NCBI GenBank assembly: GCA_040754375.1
Contig: JBFMCT010000027.1
Span: 7,720-47,454, forward strand
DNA: 39,735 nucleotides
Direction of reading: 5' to 3'
DNA from: Actinomycetota bacterium
GTDB taxonomy: Bacteria > Actinomycetota > Acidimicrobiia > Acidimicrobiales > AC-14
The position numbers and the translations under genes are program-made. The notes under the pieces are model-generated. The model was not told the DNA's origin and searched no databases. It saw only the letters and a list, made by a program, of their open reading frames with translations. This document shows, piece after piece, positions 1 to 5,430 of this stretch. Every line of letters begins with the position of its first letter. The stretch's first letter is position 1.

Positions 1-781
1 CCGCGGCCCCGGCCAACGGCACCCCGAGCATGACGAGGGGGACGAGCGCCACGCCCACCCCCCAGTCCCGGGCCAGCAGGGGGAAGAGCTCCTCCAGGGC
101 GTCCATCCCGCCAAGGACGGCCAAGGCGAGGACCGCCCCCCGCAGCCTCGGCCGGTGGATGGCCTCGCCCACGCCCGAACGCAGGACGGCCAGGTACCCC
201 GCCTCGGCCCCGGCCCGGCGAGCACCCACGGTCGGTGCGCCGGCACGGACGGGTGCAGGGCCGGTTGGCAGCCGGGTGGCCAGGGCGGCCGCGGCCAAGC
301 ACGTGGTGACGCTTGCCCATCCCACCAGCGCGTAGCCGCCGGTCGCGAAGAGAACGGTCGCCGCCCCGGCCACTGGCACCTGCGACAGGTGCCCGGCGGC
401 TACCGCCCGGCCGTAGACCCGCGGGTAGTGGCGCTCGGACCCCGCGGCCGCCAACCCGTCGAACAGCAGGGCCTCGAAGGCACCGCCGGCCAGCGCTCCG
501 CCCAGGCCCCAGAGGATGAACCCGGCCGCGAAGGCGGGGTAGCCGGGCCACAGGAGCCACAGCACGTACGCCCCGGCCTGCATGGCCCCGGACGCGGCCA
601 AGGCGTGGCGCCGGGAGAAACGGTCGGCCAGCGCGCCCGACGGGACCCCGGCGACGAAACCAACCAATGACCAGACCAGAAGGAGGCTGGAGATCTGGCC
701 GGTTGACAGGCCCTGGTCCGCGAACAGCAGCGCGTACAAGGGATAGATCGGGACCGAGTCGGACAGGAAGGCCCAGGCCAC
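1..781 (-). CDS. Major facilitator superfamily transporter (C-terminus cut by window edge)
   Basis: Reading the minus strand from about 781 to the window edge gives an uninterrupted hydrophobic protein of about 260 residues. It has alternating membrane segments and an MFS loop signature after the second segment (GALADRFSRRHAL). The first residues (AWAFLSDSVPIYPLYALLF) are already a membrane helix. The sixth-to-seventh helix linker is Ala/Arg-rich, and the reading frame continues past base 1, so the gene is partial. The start is uncertain: an in-frame TGA lies near 822, no ATG follows it, and GTG at 781 is the first plausible start. An ATG at about 805 lies in a different frame, so a small indel in the 5' end is possible. 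Substrate unknown; it may export drugs or metabolites. The longer minus-strand ORF over 400-1017 is in the wrong frame. Confidence 0.75.
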   Translation of the reverse strand, partial: MAWAFLSDSVPIYPLYALLFADQGLSTGQISSLLLVWSLVGFVAGVPSGALADRFSRRHALAASGAMQAGAYVLWLLWPGYPAFAAGFILWGLGGALAGGAFEALLFDGLAAAGSERHYPRVYGRAVAAGHLSQVPVAGAATVLFATGGYALVGWASVTTCLAAAALATRLPTGPAPVRAGAPTVGARRAGAEAGYLAVLRSGVGEAIHRPRLRGAVLALAVLGGMDALEELFPLLARDWGVGVALVPLVMLGVPLAGAA

Positions 782-909
782 GACCAGCCGGCTGAACCGG
801 CGGGCATCAGGAGGGAGGTCGGATCAACGTTGTCACATAGGAGGTCGAGGCTAGCTCCCGGTGCCCGACCACGCCTCGCCTTTGCCGGCACAGTTGGTCT
901 CTCGTGAGC

Positions 910-915
910 TAGATT
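910..915 (+). promoter_or_regulatory. -10 hexamer TAGATT of a leaderless promoter
   Basis: TAGATT ends 7 nt before the GTG at 923. This TANNNT-to-start spacing recurs at several other genes in the window, so transcription probably begins at the start codon. No good -35 is visible. Confidence 0.4.
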
Positions 916-922
916 CCCGGCC

Positions 923-1021
923 GTGCTTGCGTTCAGTGATCTCGCCGCCATCGCGTCCGCCGTCGGCATCATCATCGTCGGCATCATCATCGCCGTCGTG
1001 ATGGGCTTCAAGGCCAAGTAG
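923..1021 (+). CDS. Small single-pass membrane protein (32 aa)
   Basis: GTG start to TAG stop encodes a 32-residue peptide. A short polar N-terminus is followed by a very hydrophobic stretch built on a repeated GIII unit (GIIIVGIIIAVV), and the protein ends in the basic tail GFKAK. That is the layout of a one-helix membrane miniprotein with a cytoplasmic basic end. It lies divergent from the MFS gene and tail-to-tail with the nucleotidyltransferase gene. The upstream TAGATT box at leaderless spacing supports expression. The Ile codons are ATC repeats, so the coding could be a by-product of a short tandem repeat. No family recognised; a KdpF-like or toxin-like role is only speculation. Confidence 0.4.
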   Translation: MLAFSDLAAIASAVGIIIVGIIIAVVMGFKAK

Positions 1022-1030
1022 CCGCGCCTC

Positions 1031-1606
1031 CTACCGGGCGGTAGGTCCTCCCGCTCCCTCGCGGAGCATCCGACGTAGCCTCGCCACCCTGGGCAACGTC
1101 GTCGGCCCGCGCAACGCCGTCAACTGGCGCTCGATGTAGTCCACGTCGAGCCCGGGCCTGGCAGCCGCAACCGCTGTGAGGTCGACCCAGTCCTTGGGCC
1201 GTCCGAAGGACAGCTTGAACACGGCCAGGTCCTCGGCGGACAGGAACGGCAACTCGGCCCCGTCGGGACCGAACGGGTGGACCACGCACCGCCGGCGGAC
1301 CTCCTCGTAGTGGTGGTCGAGCGAGGGGAAGAGGTCCACGGGGTAAGGCGTATCGTCGGAGCGCAGCCGGCATCCTGCTATAGGCAACCGCACGTCGGCC
1401 TCGAGCTCGGGACGCAGGCCCAACCCGTCCAGAGCGGCGAACACCCGCTCCAGCTCCGCGGGGGGAACGAACACGTTGACATCGATGTCGACCGTGCCTC
1501 GAGCATCGCCGACGTAGGCCAACGCCAGCGCTCCACCCAAGGCGTGAGGGATGTCGGCCCCGGCCAGCGACCTATGGACGGCGATGACCAGTTCGACCAG
1601 GGTCAC
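1031..1606 (-). CDS. AbiEii/AbiGii-like nucleotidyltransferase, putative toxin
   Basis: 191 residues. The N-terminal half carries the nucleotidyltransferase core: a Gly-Gly turn at residues 24-25 (HALGGALALAYVG) and the metal-binding Asp pair in TVDIDV (D40, D42). This matches family proteins that act as toxins by adding nucleotides to tRNA or other targets. The later segment FLSAEDLAVFKLSFGRPKDWVDL is the helical region typical of this family. It starts with GTG and overlaps the stop of the upstream XRE-type gene by 4 bases, so the pair is co-translated, as in toxin-antitoxin operons. Nucleotidyltransferase assignment is firm; toxin activity is inferred from the arrangement. It could instead be a detoxified or regulatory enzyme. 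Confidence 0.75.
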   Translation of the reverse strand: MTLVELVIAVHRSLAGADIPHALGGALALAYVGDARGTVDIDVNVFVPPAELERVFAALDGLGLRPELEADVRLPIAGCRLRSDDTPYPVDLFPSLDHHYEEVRRRCVVHPFGPDGAELPFLSAEDLAVFKLSFGRPKDWVDLTAVAAARPGLDVDYIERQLTALRGPTTLPRVARLRRMLREGAGGPTAR

Positions 1607-1965
1607 CGGCGGGTGGCGTCGACCAGCGCCAGCGCGGCCTCCAGCGCCCGGCGGCGGTCCTCCTCGGATGCTCCCGGCCCGAGGACCGGCGCTTCGTCGT
1701 CGGGGTCTCCGTCGAGCGCGCTGGGCAGGTCGTCGTCGGGGAAAAGGCCGGCGGGCAGCGGGCAGTACACCGCTCGCTTACCGGCCACCGCGGCCAGCTC
1801 GTAGCCGCAGGCCACCACGAGCCGGTTGAGGGTCTCGCCCGACGGCGTGCGCCGCCCGTTCTCGATGGCCGAGATGTTGGCCTTGCCCACACCCGAGACC
1901 TCGGCCAGTTGGCCGAGGCTCAGGCCTCTCGACCGACGAACCGCCCTCACGAACTCTCCGACCAC
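1603..1965 (-). CDS. XRE-family helix-turn-helix protein, putative antitoxin
   Basis: 120 residues from GTG at 1965. Residues 5-60 form a Cro/C1-type helix-turn-helix (VRRSRGLSLGQLAEVSGVGK, then NISAIENGRRTPS). The rest is an acidic, low-complexity middle (PDDDLPSALDGDPDDEAP) and a C-terminal helix (EEDRRRALEAALALVDATRR) that may bind the partner. It precedes the nucleotidyltransferase with a 4-base overlap, the order expected for antitoxin then toxin. A TAACGT box sits exactly 6 nt upstream of GTG, so the mRNA is probably leaderless. The protein likely represses this promoter. The pairing with an AbiEii-like enzyme suggests a type IV-like or type II-like system. Confidence 0.75.
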   Translation of the reverse strand: MVGEFVRAVRRSRGLSLGQLAEVSGVGKANISAIENGRRTPSGETLNRLVVACGYELAAVAGKRAVYCPLPAGLFPDDDLPSALDGDPDDEAPVLGPGASEEDRRRALEAALALVDATRR

Positions 1966-1971
1966 CAGCCC

Positions 1972-1977
1972 ACGTTA
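1972..1977 (-). promoter_or_regulatory. -10 hexamer TAACGT of a leaderless toxin-antitoxin promoter
   Basis: On the minus strand TAACGT is followed by 6 nt and then the GTG of the XRE antitoxin gene, the spacing of a leaderless actinobacterial promoter. The ~47-bp repeat copy 1 starts 15 bp further upstream. Confidence 0.5.
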
Positions 1978-1991
1978 TCGCAAACGACTAC

Positions 1992-2038
1992 TGTGAAGCG
2001 GCGGGAAAGTGACAGTGCCCGCGCCGGCAAAGTGGCAG
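1992..2038 (+). repeat. Dispersed direct repeat, copy 1 of 3 (about 47 bp)
   Basis: Begins TGTGAAGCGGCGGGAAAG and continues TGACAGTGCC...GCAAAGTGGCAG. By eye about 38 of 47 positions match copy 3 (3332-3378). Within the unit the motif AAAGTGACAGTG recurs in weaker form about 22 bp later (AAAGTGGCAG). The preceding 9-mer ACGACTACT is shared with copy 2. It may be a remnant end of an IS21-like element or another mobile-element end; this is inference. Confidence 0.6.
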
Positions 2039-2106
2039 CGGAGCGGAGTTAGAGAACGGCCAGCGCCGGCCAGTCATCGATCGTCATCGACGGCGTAGGG
2101 TGGCAT

Positions 2107-2522
2107 GTGGCCCGACGGCGGATCGTCCTCGTCCTCGTAGTCCTGGCTACAGCCCTGACGGGGTGCCGTCCACAGGAGGGTGATGGGGTCCTGCTCTTCG
2201 TGAACCCGTGTCCGCGTGATTACGAGGTCGCACTATTCGACGCCACGACAGGCGGGCGAGAGCGTGCTCGATTTACCGCGTCGCCCGGAGTTAACAACCC
2301 GAACACTGTTGCGCCTTTACATAAAAAGGCCGCCGCCGCCGTGTTGTTGCGCCGCCTCCCCGCAAGGTGGCAAGCGTCCGCGCCGCCGATGTGACCATGA
2401 GCTGGGGGGCGGAGCTTCAGGTTCCGAACGGCCCGATTCGCGTGCCATTCGAGGGCTGGTTCCGGGCCGTGACGATGGTCATCCCTGCGTTGTCGTGTCG
2501 ACCTGAGGACCTGCAGGGCTGA
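2107..2522 (+). pseudogene. Frameshifted small lipoprotein gene
   Basis: The frame from GTG 2107 begins with a lipoprotein signal peptide (basic ARRR, hydrophobic VLVLVVLATA, lipobox LTGC) and reads sensibly (LFVNPCPRDYEVALFDATTGG) to about 2330. It then becomes compositionally odd and stops at 2394. From about 2361 the -1 frame reads as a convincing protein (ADVTMSWGAELQVPNGPIRV, then FEGWFRAVTMVIPALSC) to TGA at 2520-2522. The switch falls near a short A run at 2331-2335. The simplest reading is one secreted lipoprotein of about 135 residues broken by a one-base indel, or a sequencing error. The stretch is less GC-rich than its surroundings, consistent with acquisition by transfer. A TAGGGT box lies 5 nt upstream of GTG. 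Function unknown. Confidence 0.5.
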
Positions 2523-2549
2523 CCGAGAGGAGAATTCACGACTACTCAG

Positions 2550-2596
2550 TGTGAAGTGAAGGGAAGATGACAGTGGCGGCGCAGGGAAACTGACGG
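2550..2596 (+). repeat. Dispersed direct repeat, copy 2 of 3
   Basis: Begins TGTGAAGTGAAGGGAAGA and continues TGACAGTGGC...GGAAACTGACGG. Same orientation as copies 1 and 3. Preceded by ACGACTACT, as in copy 1. It lies between the broken lipoprotein gene and the second toxin-antitoxin pair. Confidence 0.6.
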
Positions 2597-2610
2597 TCGT
2601 CGCCAGCGCG

Positions 2611-2633
2611 CGGTGTATGCCGCGGTGTATGCT
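2611..2633 (+). promoter_or_regulatory. Promoter and tandem operator candidate of the RHH toxin-antitoxin pair
   Basis: Two identical 10-mers CGGTGTATGC start at 2611 and 2623, 12 bp apart (about one helical turn), as expected for side-by-side ribbon-helix-helix dimers. The second copy supplies the -10 hexamer TATGCT (2628-2633), 6 nt before GTG 2640. The operator thus overlaps the promoter, suggesting autorepression. Confidence 0.5.
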
Positions 2634-2639
2634 CATCTC

Positions 2640-2876
2640 GTGCGAAGGACGAACATCTACCTCACCCTGGCCGAACAGGCCGCACTCGACGCAAGAGCTG
2701 CGGCCGAGGGCTCCACACGGAGCGAGGTGCTTCGAGCACTCGTCGATCGTGAGCTCAATCTCGACGCCGAGTCGTCCGGTGAGGTCGACGCTGCGCTTGC
2801 CGAACTCGCGGGCGAGCTCGCCGAACGGAGCCGACAACTGAGCGCCGACGATCCCGATCTCTCCAGTTCGGAGTGA
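2640..2876 (+). CDS. Ribbon-helix-helix antitoxin
   Basis: 78 residues from GTG 2640. The N-terminus RRTNIYLTLAEQAALDARAA is a beta strand followed by helix, then the turn SEVLRALVDRELNL, which together make the ribbon-helix-helix DNA-binding fold of VapB/RelB-type antitoxins. The C-terminus is acidic (LSADDPDLSSSE), typical of the toxin-neutralising tail. GTG 2640 was chosen over the upstream ATG at 2619 because the -10 box TATGCT lies exactly 6 nt before it and because the fold begins there. The stop overlaps the toxin start by 4 bases. It probably binds the duplicated CGGTGTATGC sites just upstream and represses its own operon. Confidence 0.75.
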   Translation: MRRTNIYLTLAEQAALDARAAAEGSTRSEVLRALVDRELNLDAESSGEVDAALAELAGELAERSRQLSADDPDLSSSE

Positions 2877-3286
2877 TCATCGTCGACGATCACCTCGCGC
2901 TCCTGGCGATCGCGGGCTCCCTCCCGGAACTGGGCCAGCCCGGGCCGGTAGCGACGACGTACGGCTTCCACTACCGGCTCTCCCGTGCCGTCTCAGACTC
3001 GGCTCGGACGGGGACTCTCTCTCGGCGGCATCTTGAGGCCCCCGCGGCCCTGGACCGCGTACTCAGGCCCCCGGCGAACCGCCTCGTCGTGCTCGACCCT
3101 CGGGCGAGCGTTGACGAAGCCGTGAGCGTTGCCATCGAGCGCGGCGCGAACCTGCTTCTCGCAGAACTCGTTGGCGCCGCCGTTCACCATCGAGCGTCCG
3201 TTCGCATCACGCCGGGAAATCAGGGTCGGACATGGGCTGGAGCGATGGAGGCGGCTGGCGTCGACTTCGCAACCGTCGACACCTGA
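2873..3286 (+). CDS. Putative PIN-like toxin paired with the RHH antitoxin
   Basis: 137 residues, GTG start overlapping the antitoxin stop (GTGA). The N-terminus IIVDDHLALLAIAG resembles the first strand and acidic residues of PIN-domain ribonucleases (VapC). Later segments include RLVVLDPRASVDEAVSVAIE and ANLLLAELVGAAVHH. Canonical later PIN Asp residues are not obvious to me, so it may belong to a divergent actinobacterial toxin family with a PIN-like fold. The tight coupling to a small RHH protein strongly suggests a toxin. Repeat copy 3 follows 45 bp downstream. Confidence 0.6.
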   Translation: MIIVDDHLALLAIAGSLPELGQPGPVATTYGFHYRLSRAVSDSARTGTLSRRHLEAPAALDRVLRPPANRLVVLDPRASVDEAVSVAIERGANLLLAELVGAAVHHRASVRITPGNQGRTWAGAMEAAGVDFATVDT

Positions 3287-3331
3287 AACTCTGCCAGGAT
3301 CGCTGCGCTGCGGAACCTGTCAAGCACTTTG

Positions 3332-3378
3332 TGTGAAGTGACGGGAAGCTGACAGTGCCAGCGCCAGCGACGTGACAG
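3332..3378 (+). repeat. Dispersed direct repeat, copy 3 of 3
   Basis: Begins TGTGAAGTGACGGGAAGC and continues TGACAGTGCC...ACGTGACAG. The motif GTGACAGTG is clearly duplicated inside the unit. Same orientation as copies 1 and 2. It shares the 11-mer GACGGGAAGCT with the palindromic box at 3772, which may be chance. Confidence 0.6.
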
Positions 3379-3418
3379 TGGGCGGGGGCTGGTCGCTGAG
3401 GGGGTGGTTGAGCTTGGC

Positions 3419-3655
3419 CTACCAGTGCCAGTGGGGGGTTGCTCGAAGTCTCTCTCGCGTCGCTTCGTTCATGACGCCCTTGCGGTGATCTTCCCGCTGT
3501 AGCCGGACCCACATGCCCAACGGGCGCCCATACTCCCGGTGCTCCGTCGGAACGTCCGTGTGACCCTCGCGTAGCGCATAGCGACTGAGCAGGTAGAAAT
3601 CGTCGCCGGGTAGCCAGGTCCAGCCCGGCAACGCCTCGATCCGCTGACACGAGGC
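3419..3655 (-). pseudogene. Fragment of a helicase-associated (HA) domain protein
   Basis: The minus-strand open frame carries one HA domain: QRIEALPGWTW near the start, then LLSRYALREGHTDVPTEHRE and LGMWVRLQREDHRKG, ending in HWHW. This is the tryptophan-rich small domain (Pfam HA family) found in tandem at the C-terminus of some actinobacterial helicases and phage-like proteins. An in-frame TAG at 3656-3658 cuts it off and no helicase lies upstream, so only the last domain remains. The downstream end looks natural. Probably a remnant left by rearrangement at the edge of the repeat cluster. A stand-alone small protein starting at 3631 cannot be excluded. Confidence 0.55.
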
Positions 3656-3771
3656 CTACATTTCCAGTGACATCTGGGCTTCAGTTCACAGCTGGGGGCG
3701 GTGCACGCCGGGTGTACTCCCACTGACCGCCCATAAGACACGTTATGTCAAGTTAAGCAGCCGTTATTCGA

Positions 3772-3786
3772 TCCCGTTAGACGGGA
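3772..3786. promoter_or_regulatory. Palindromic box 1 upstream of the recombinase operon
   Basis: TCCCGTTAGACGGGA: two perfect 6-bp half-sites around a 3-bp centre. It is the reverse complement of box 3 at 3964. The gene-free stretch 3656-3987 otherwise holds only this box and boxes 2 and 3; nothing else is recognised there. Possible recombinase or repressor binding site. Confidence 0.5.
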
Positions 3787-3943
3787 AGCTCCCCGACAAA
3801 TGCGCCGGTACACGGTTGTCTTCGGCTTCGGGCTGCAGGGTAAGCGCCCCGGTGAGCGGCTGCGGCGCCCAACGAGGGTCCGTGGCGACGACTTCTCGGG
3901 TGAACACACGGCCTCTCATCCACTGCGGTGATCGTTGCCCCTC

Positions 3944-3958
3944 TCCCGCCTGATGGGA
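3944..3958. promoter_or_regulatory. Palindromic box 2 upstream of the recombinase operon
   Basis: TCCCGCCTGATGGGA, matching box 3 at 12 of 15 positions. It lies exactly 20 bp (two helical turns) upstream of box 3, the spacing of cooperatively bound operators. Confidence 0.45.
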
Positions 3959-3963
3959 AATAC

Positions 3964-3978
3964 TCCCGTCTAACGGGA
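3964..3978. promoter_or_regulatory. Palindromic box 3 upstream of the recombinase operon
   Basis: TCCCGTCTAACGGGA, the exact reverse complement of box 1. It ends 9 bp before GTG 3988, the apparent original start of the recombinase gene. It may be an operator for the HTH protein of the operon or a recombination site. Confidence 0.5.
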
Positions 3979-4000
3979 AGGGGGTCCGTGGAGCAGAAGG

Positions 4001-5098
4001 GTGGGAGCAAGGTGGTGCCGCTGCGTGCCGTGGCAGCGGACGACCTCGCGGACGTTCGTCGAGATGCTGGAGGGCTGGCGCAACCAACAGCTGGCGCGGA
4101 ACCTGGCGTTCGGCACGATCAACGCCCGCGAGGCCGAAATCCGAAGGTTCGTCGCCGAGGCCGGCGAATACCCATGGCGGTGGAGCCCGCAACTCGTCGA
4201 CGAGTGGCTGGGCGACCAGCGCGCAGTCCGTCACCTCCGCCAGTCCACGATCCGGTCGAAGGCCATCACGCTGCGCCTGTTCTGCGATTACATCGTCGAC
4301 GCGGCGTATGGCTGGCCACAGGAGTGCTGGGACCGGTTCGGCACGCACCCCACCCAGGTGTGCCACGACTGGAACACGGCGACGCACGTGCAGGAAGCCC
4401 AGGGACGGGCCGGTCTCCGTGCGTTCACGCCCGACGAGCTCCAAGCGCTGTTCGACTGCGCCGACGGCCTCGTTGTCACCATTCGTGATCGCGGCCGGAA
4501 AGGGTGGCTGAGCGCCTTCCGGGACGCGACGCTCCTGAAGGTCGCCTACGCCTGGGGCCTGCGCCGTCGCGAAGTGCGCATGCTCGACGTCGAGGACTTC
4601 GGCGTCAATCCTCAGGCGTCCGAGTTCGGCCGCCTCGGCGTCCTCTACGTCCGCCACGGCAAGGCGATGAAGGGCTCGGCGCCCAAGCAAAGGAGCGTGC
4701 TGAGCGTGTTCGGCTGGGCCAGCGAGTGCCTCGAGGAGTGGATGACCGAGATCCGCCCGGCGCTCGCCCGAGGGCGGGGCCAGATGCTCTGGCCCACCGA
4801 GCGCGGCGGGCGCGTCAGCGAGACCCGCATCGAGGACCACTTCGCGTCCATCCGACGGGAGCTCGGGCTGCCGGCGGAACTCACGTTCCACTCCTTGCGT
4901 CGCTCCTACGTCACCCACCTCATCGAGGACGGGTTCGACGCCCGGTTCGTCCAGGAGCAGGTCGGCCACGAGCACGCCTCCACCACCTCGATCTACACGT
5001 GTGTGTCGTCGGACTTCCGCACGCGCTCGCTGCGGGCGGCCCTGGACCGGGCAATCGGGCCCCTGGGCCTCGACACCGGAAAGAGAGGGAAATCATGA
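4001..5098 (+). CDS. Tyrosine recombinase/integrase, with probable N-terminal frameshift
   Basis: Phage-integrase family enzyme that cuts and rejoins DNA through a tyrosine nucleophile. The N-terminal core-binding part contains FVEMLEGWRNQQLARNL, a sequence I associate with a widespread actinobacterial integrase family. The catalytic domain keeps all key residues, counted from 4001: R188 (GLRRRE), the beta-hairpin Lys in RHGKAMKG, H297 and R300 (HSLRR), H323 (VGHEH) and the nucleophile Y332 (SIYT). The natural N-terminus seems to lie in another frame: GTG 3988 reads KVVPLRAVAADDLAD up to 4053. One extra base near 4054 then moves the frame to FVEMLEGW. The first about 18 residues from 4001 are therefore probably not native, and the gene may be inactive unless this is a sequence error. 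It overlaps the HTH gene by 4 bases. Confidence 0.85.
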   Translation: MGARWCRCVPWQRTTSRTFVEMLEGWRNQQLARNLAFGTINAREAEIRRFVAEAGEYPWRWSPQLVDEWLGDQRAVRHLRQSTIRSKAITLRLFCDYIVDAAYGWPQECWDRFGTHPTQVCHDWNTATHVQEAQGRAGLRAFTPDELQALFDCADGLVVTIRDRGRKGWLSAFRDATLLKVAYAWGLRRREVRMLDVEDFGVNPQASEFGRLGVLYVRHGKAMKGSAPKQRSVLSVFGWASECLEEWMTEIRPALARGRGQMLWPTERGGRVSETRIEDHFASIRRELGLPAELTFHSLRRSYVTHLIEDGFDARFVQEQVGHEHASTTSIYTCVSSDFRTRSLRAALDRAIGPLGLDTGKRGKS

Positions 5099-5430
5099 TC
5101 GCGTCGAACCGGTTCACGTGGCGGCTCCAGGAGCGGATGCACGAACGCGGGATCCACCAGATCACCGCGCTGCAACGGGAGCTGGTGGCCCACGGCATCG
5201 ACGTGTCGTCGTCGCAAATCCACCGCCTCGTGACCCAAACCCCCGAGCGGCTCAACCTCGAGGTCTTCTCGGCGCTGTGCGAGATCCTGGCCTGCTCCCC
5301 TGCTGACCTGCTCGAGGTCCACGCCACCGTGCGCCAGCGGCGAGCGGCTCAAGGCCCCAACGTGGTCGACATGGCCACCACGGTCCGGCCGCGCCGGGCC
5401 CGAGTCACCCGCCACAACGACGGTGGCTGA
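5095..5430 (+). CDS. Small XRE-type helix-turn-helix protein of the recombinase operon
   Basis: 111 residues from ATG 5095, overlapping the integrase stop (ATGA). Residues 5-75 form a Cro/C1-like domain: FTWRLQERMHERGIHQITAL, then the recognition segment VSSSQIHRLVTQ, followed by LEVFSALCEILACSPADLLEV. The C-terminus is basic (VRPRRARVTRHNDGG). It may repress the operon through the TCCCG palindromes, or act as a directionality or accessory factor for the recombinase. The fixed order integrase, HTH, zinc-finger recombinase indicates a functional unit. Its role is inferred. Confidence 0.75.
   Translation: MIASNRFTWRLQERMHERGIHQITALQRELVAHGIDVSSSQIHRLVTQTPERLNLEVFSALCEILACSPADLLEVHATVRQRRAAQGPNVVDMATTVRPRRARVTRHNDGG

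Noticed and set aside
400-1017. 205-codon minus-strand frame starting in the miniprotein region
   Set aside because: It is out of frame with the MFS coding sequence and shows low-complexity Arg/Pro/Ser composition.
2327-2340. Programmed -1 ribosomal frameshift at the A run
   Set aside because: The heptamer is T AAA AAG, not a proper X XXY YYZ slippery site, and no stimulatory structure is evident; decay or error is simpler.
3764-4975. 403-codon minus-strand frame opposite the integrase
   Set aside because: Antisense to an enzyme with full catalytic motifs; no recognisable domain.
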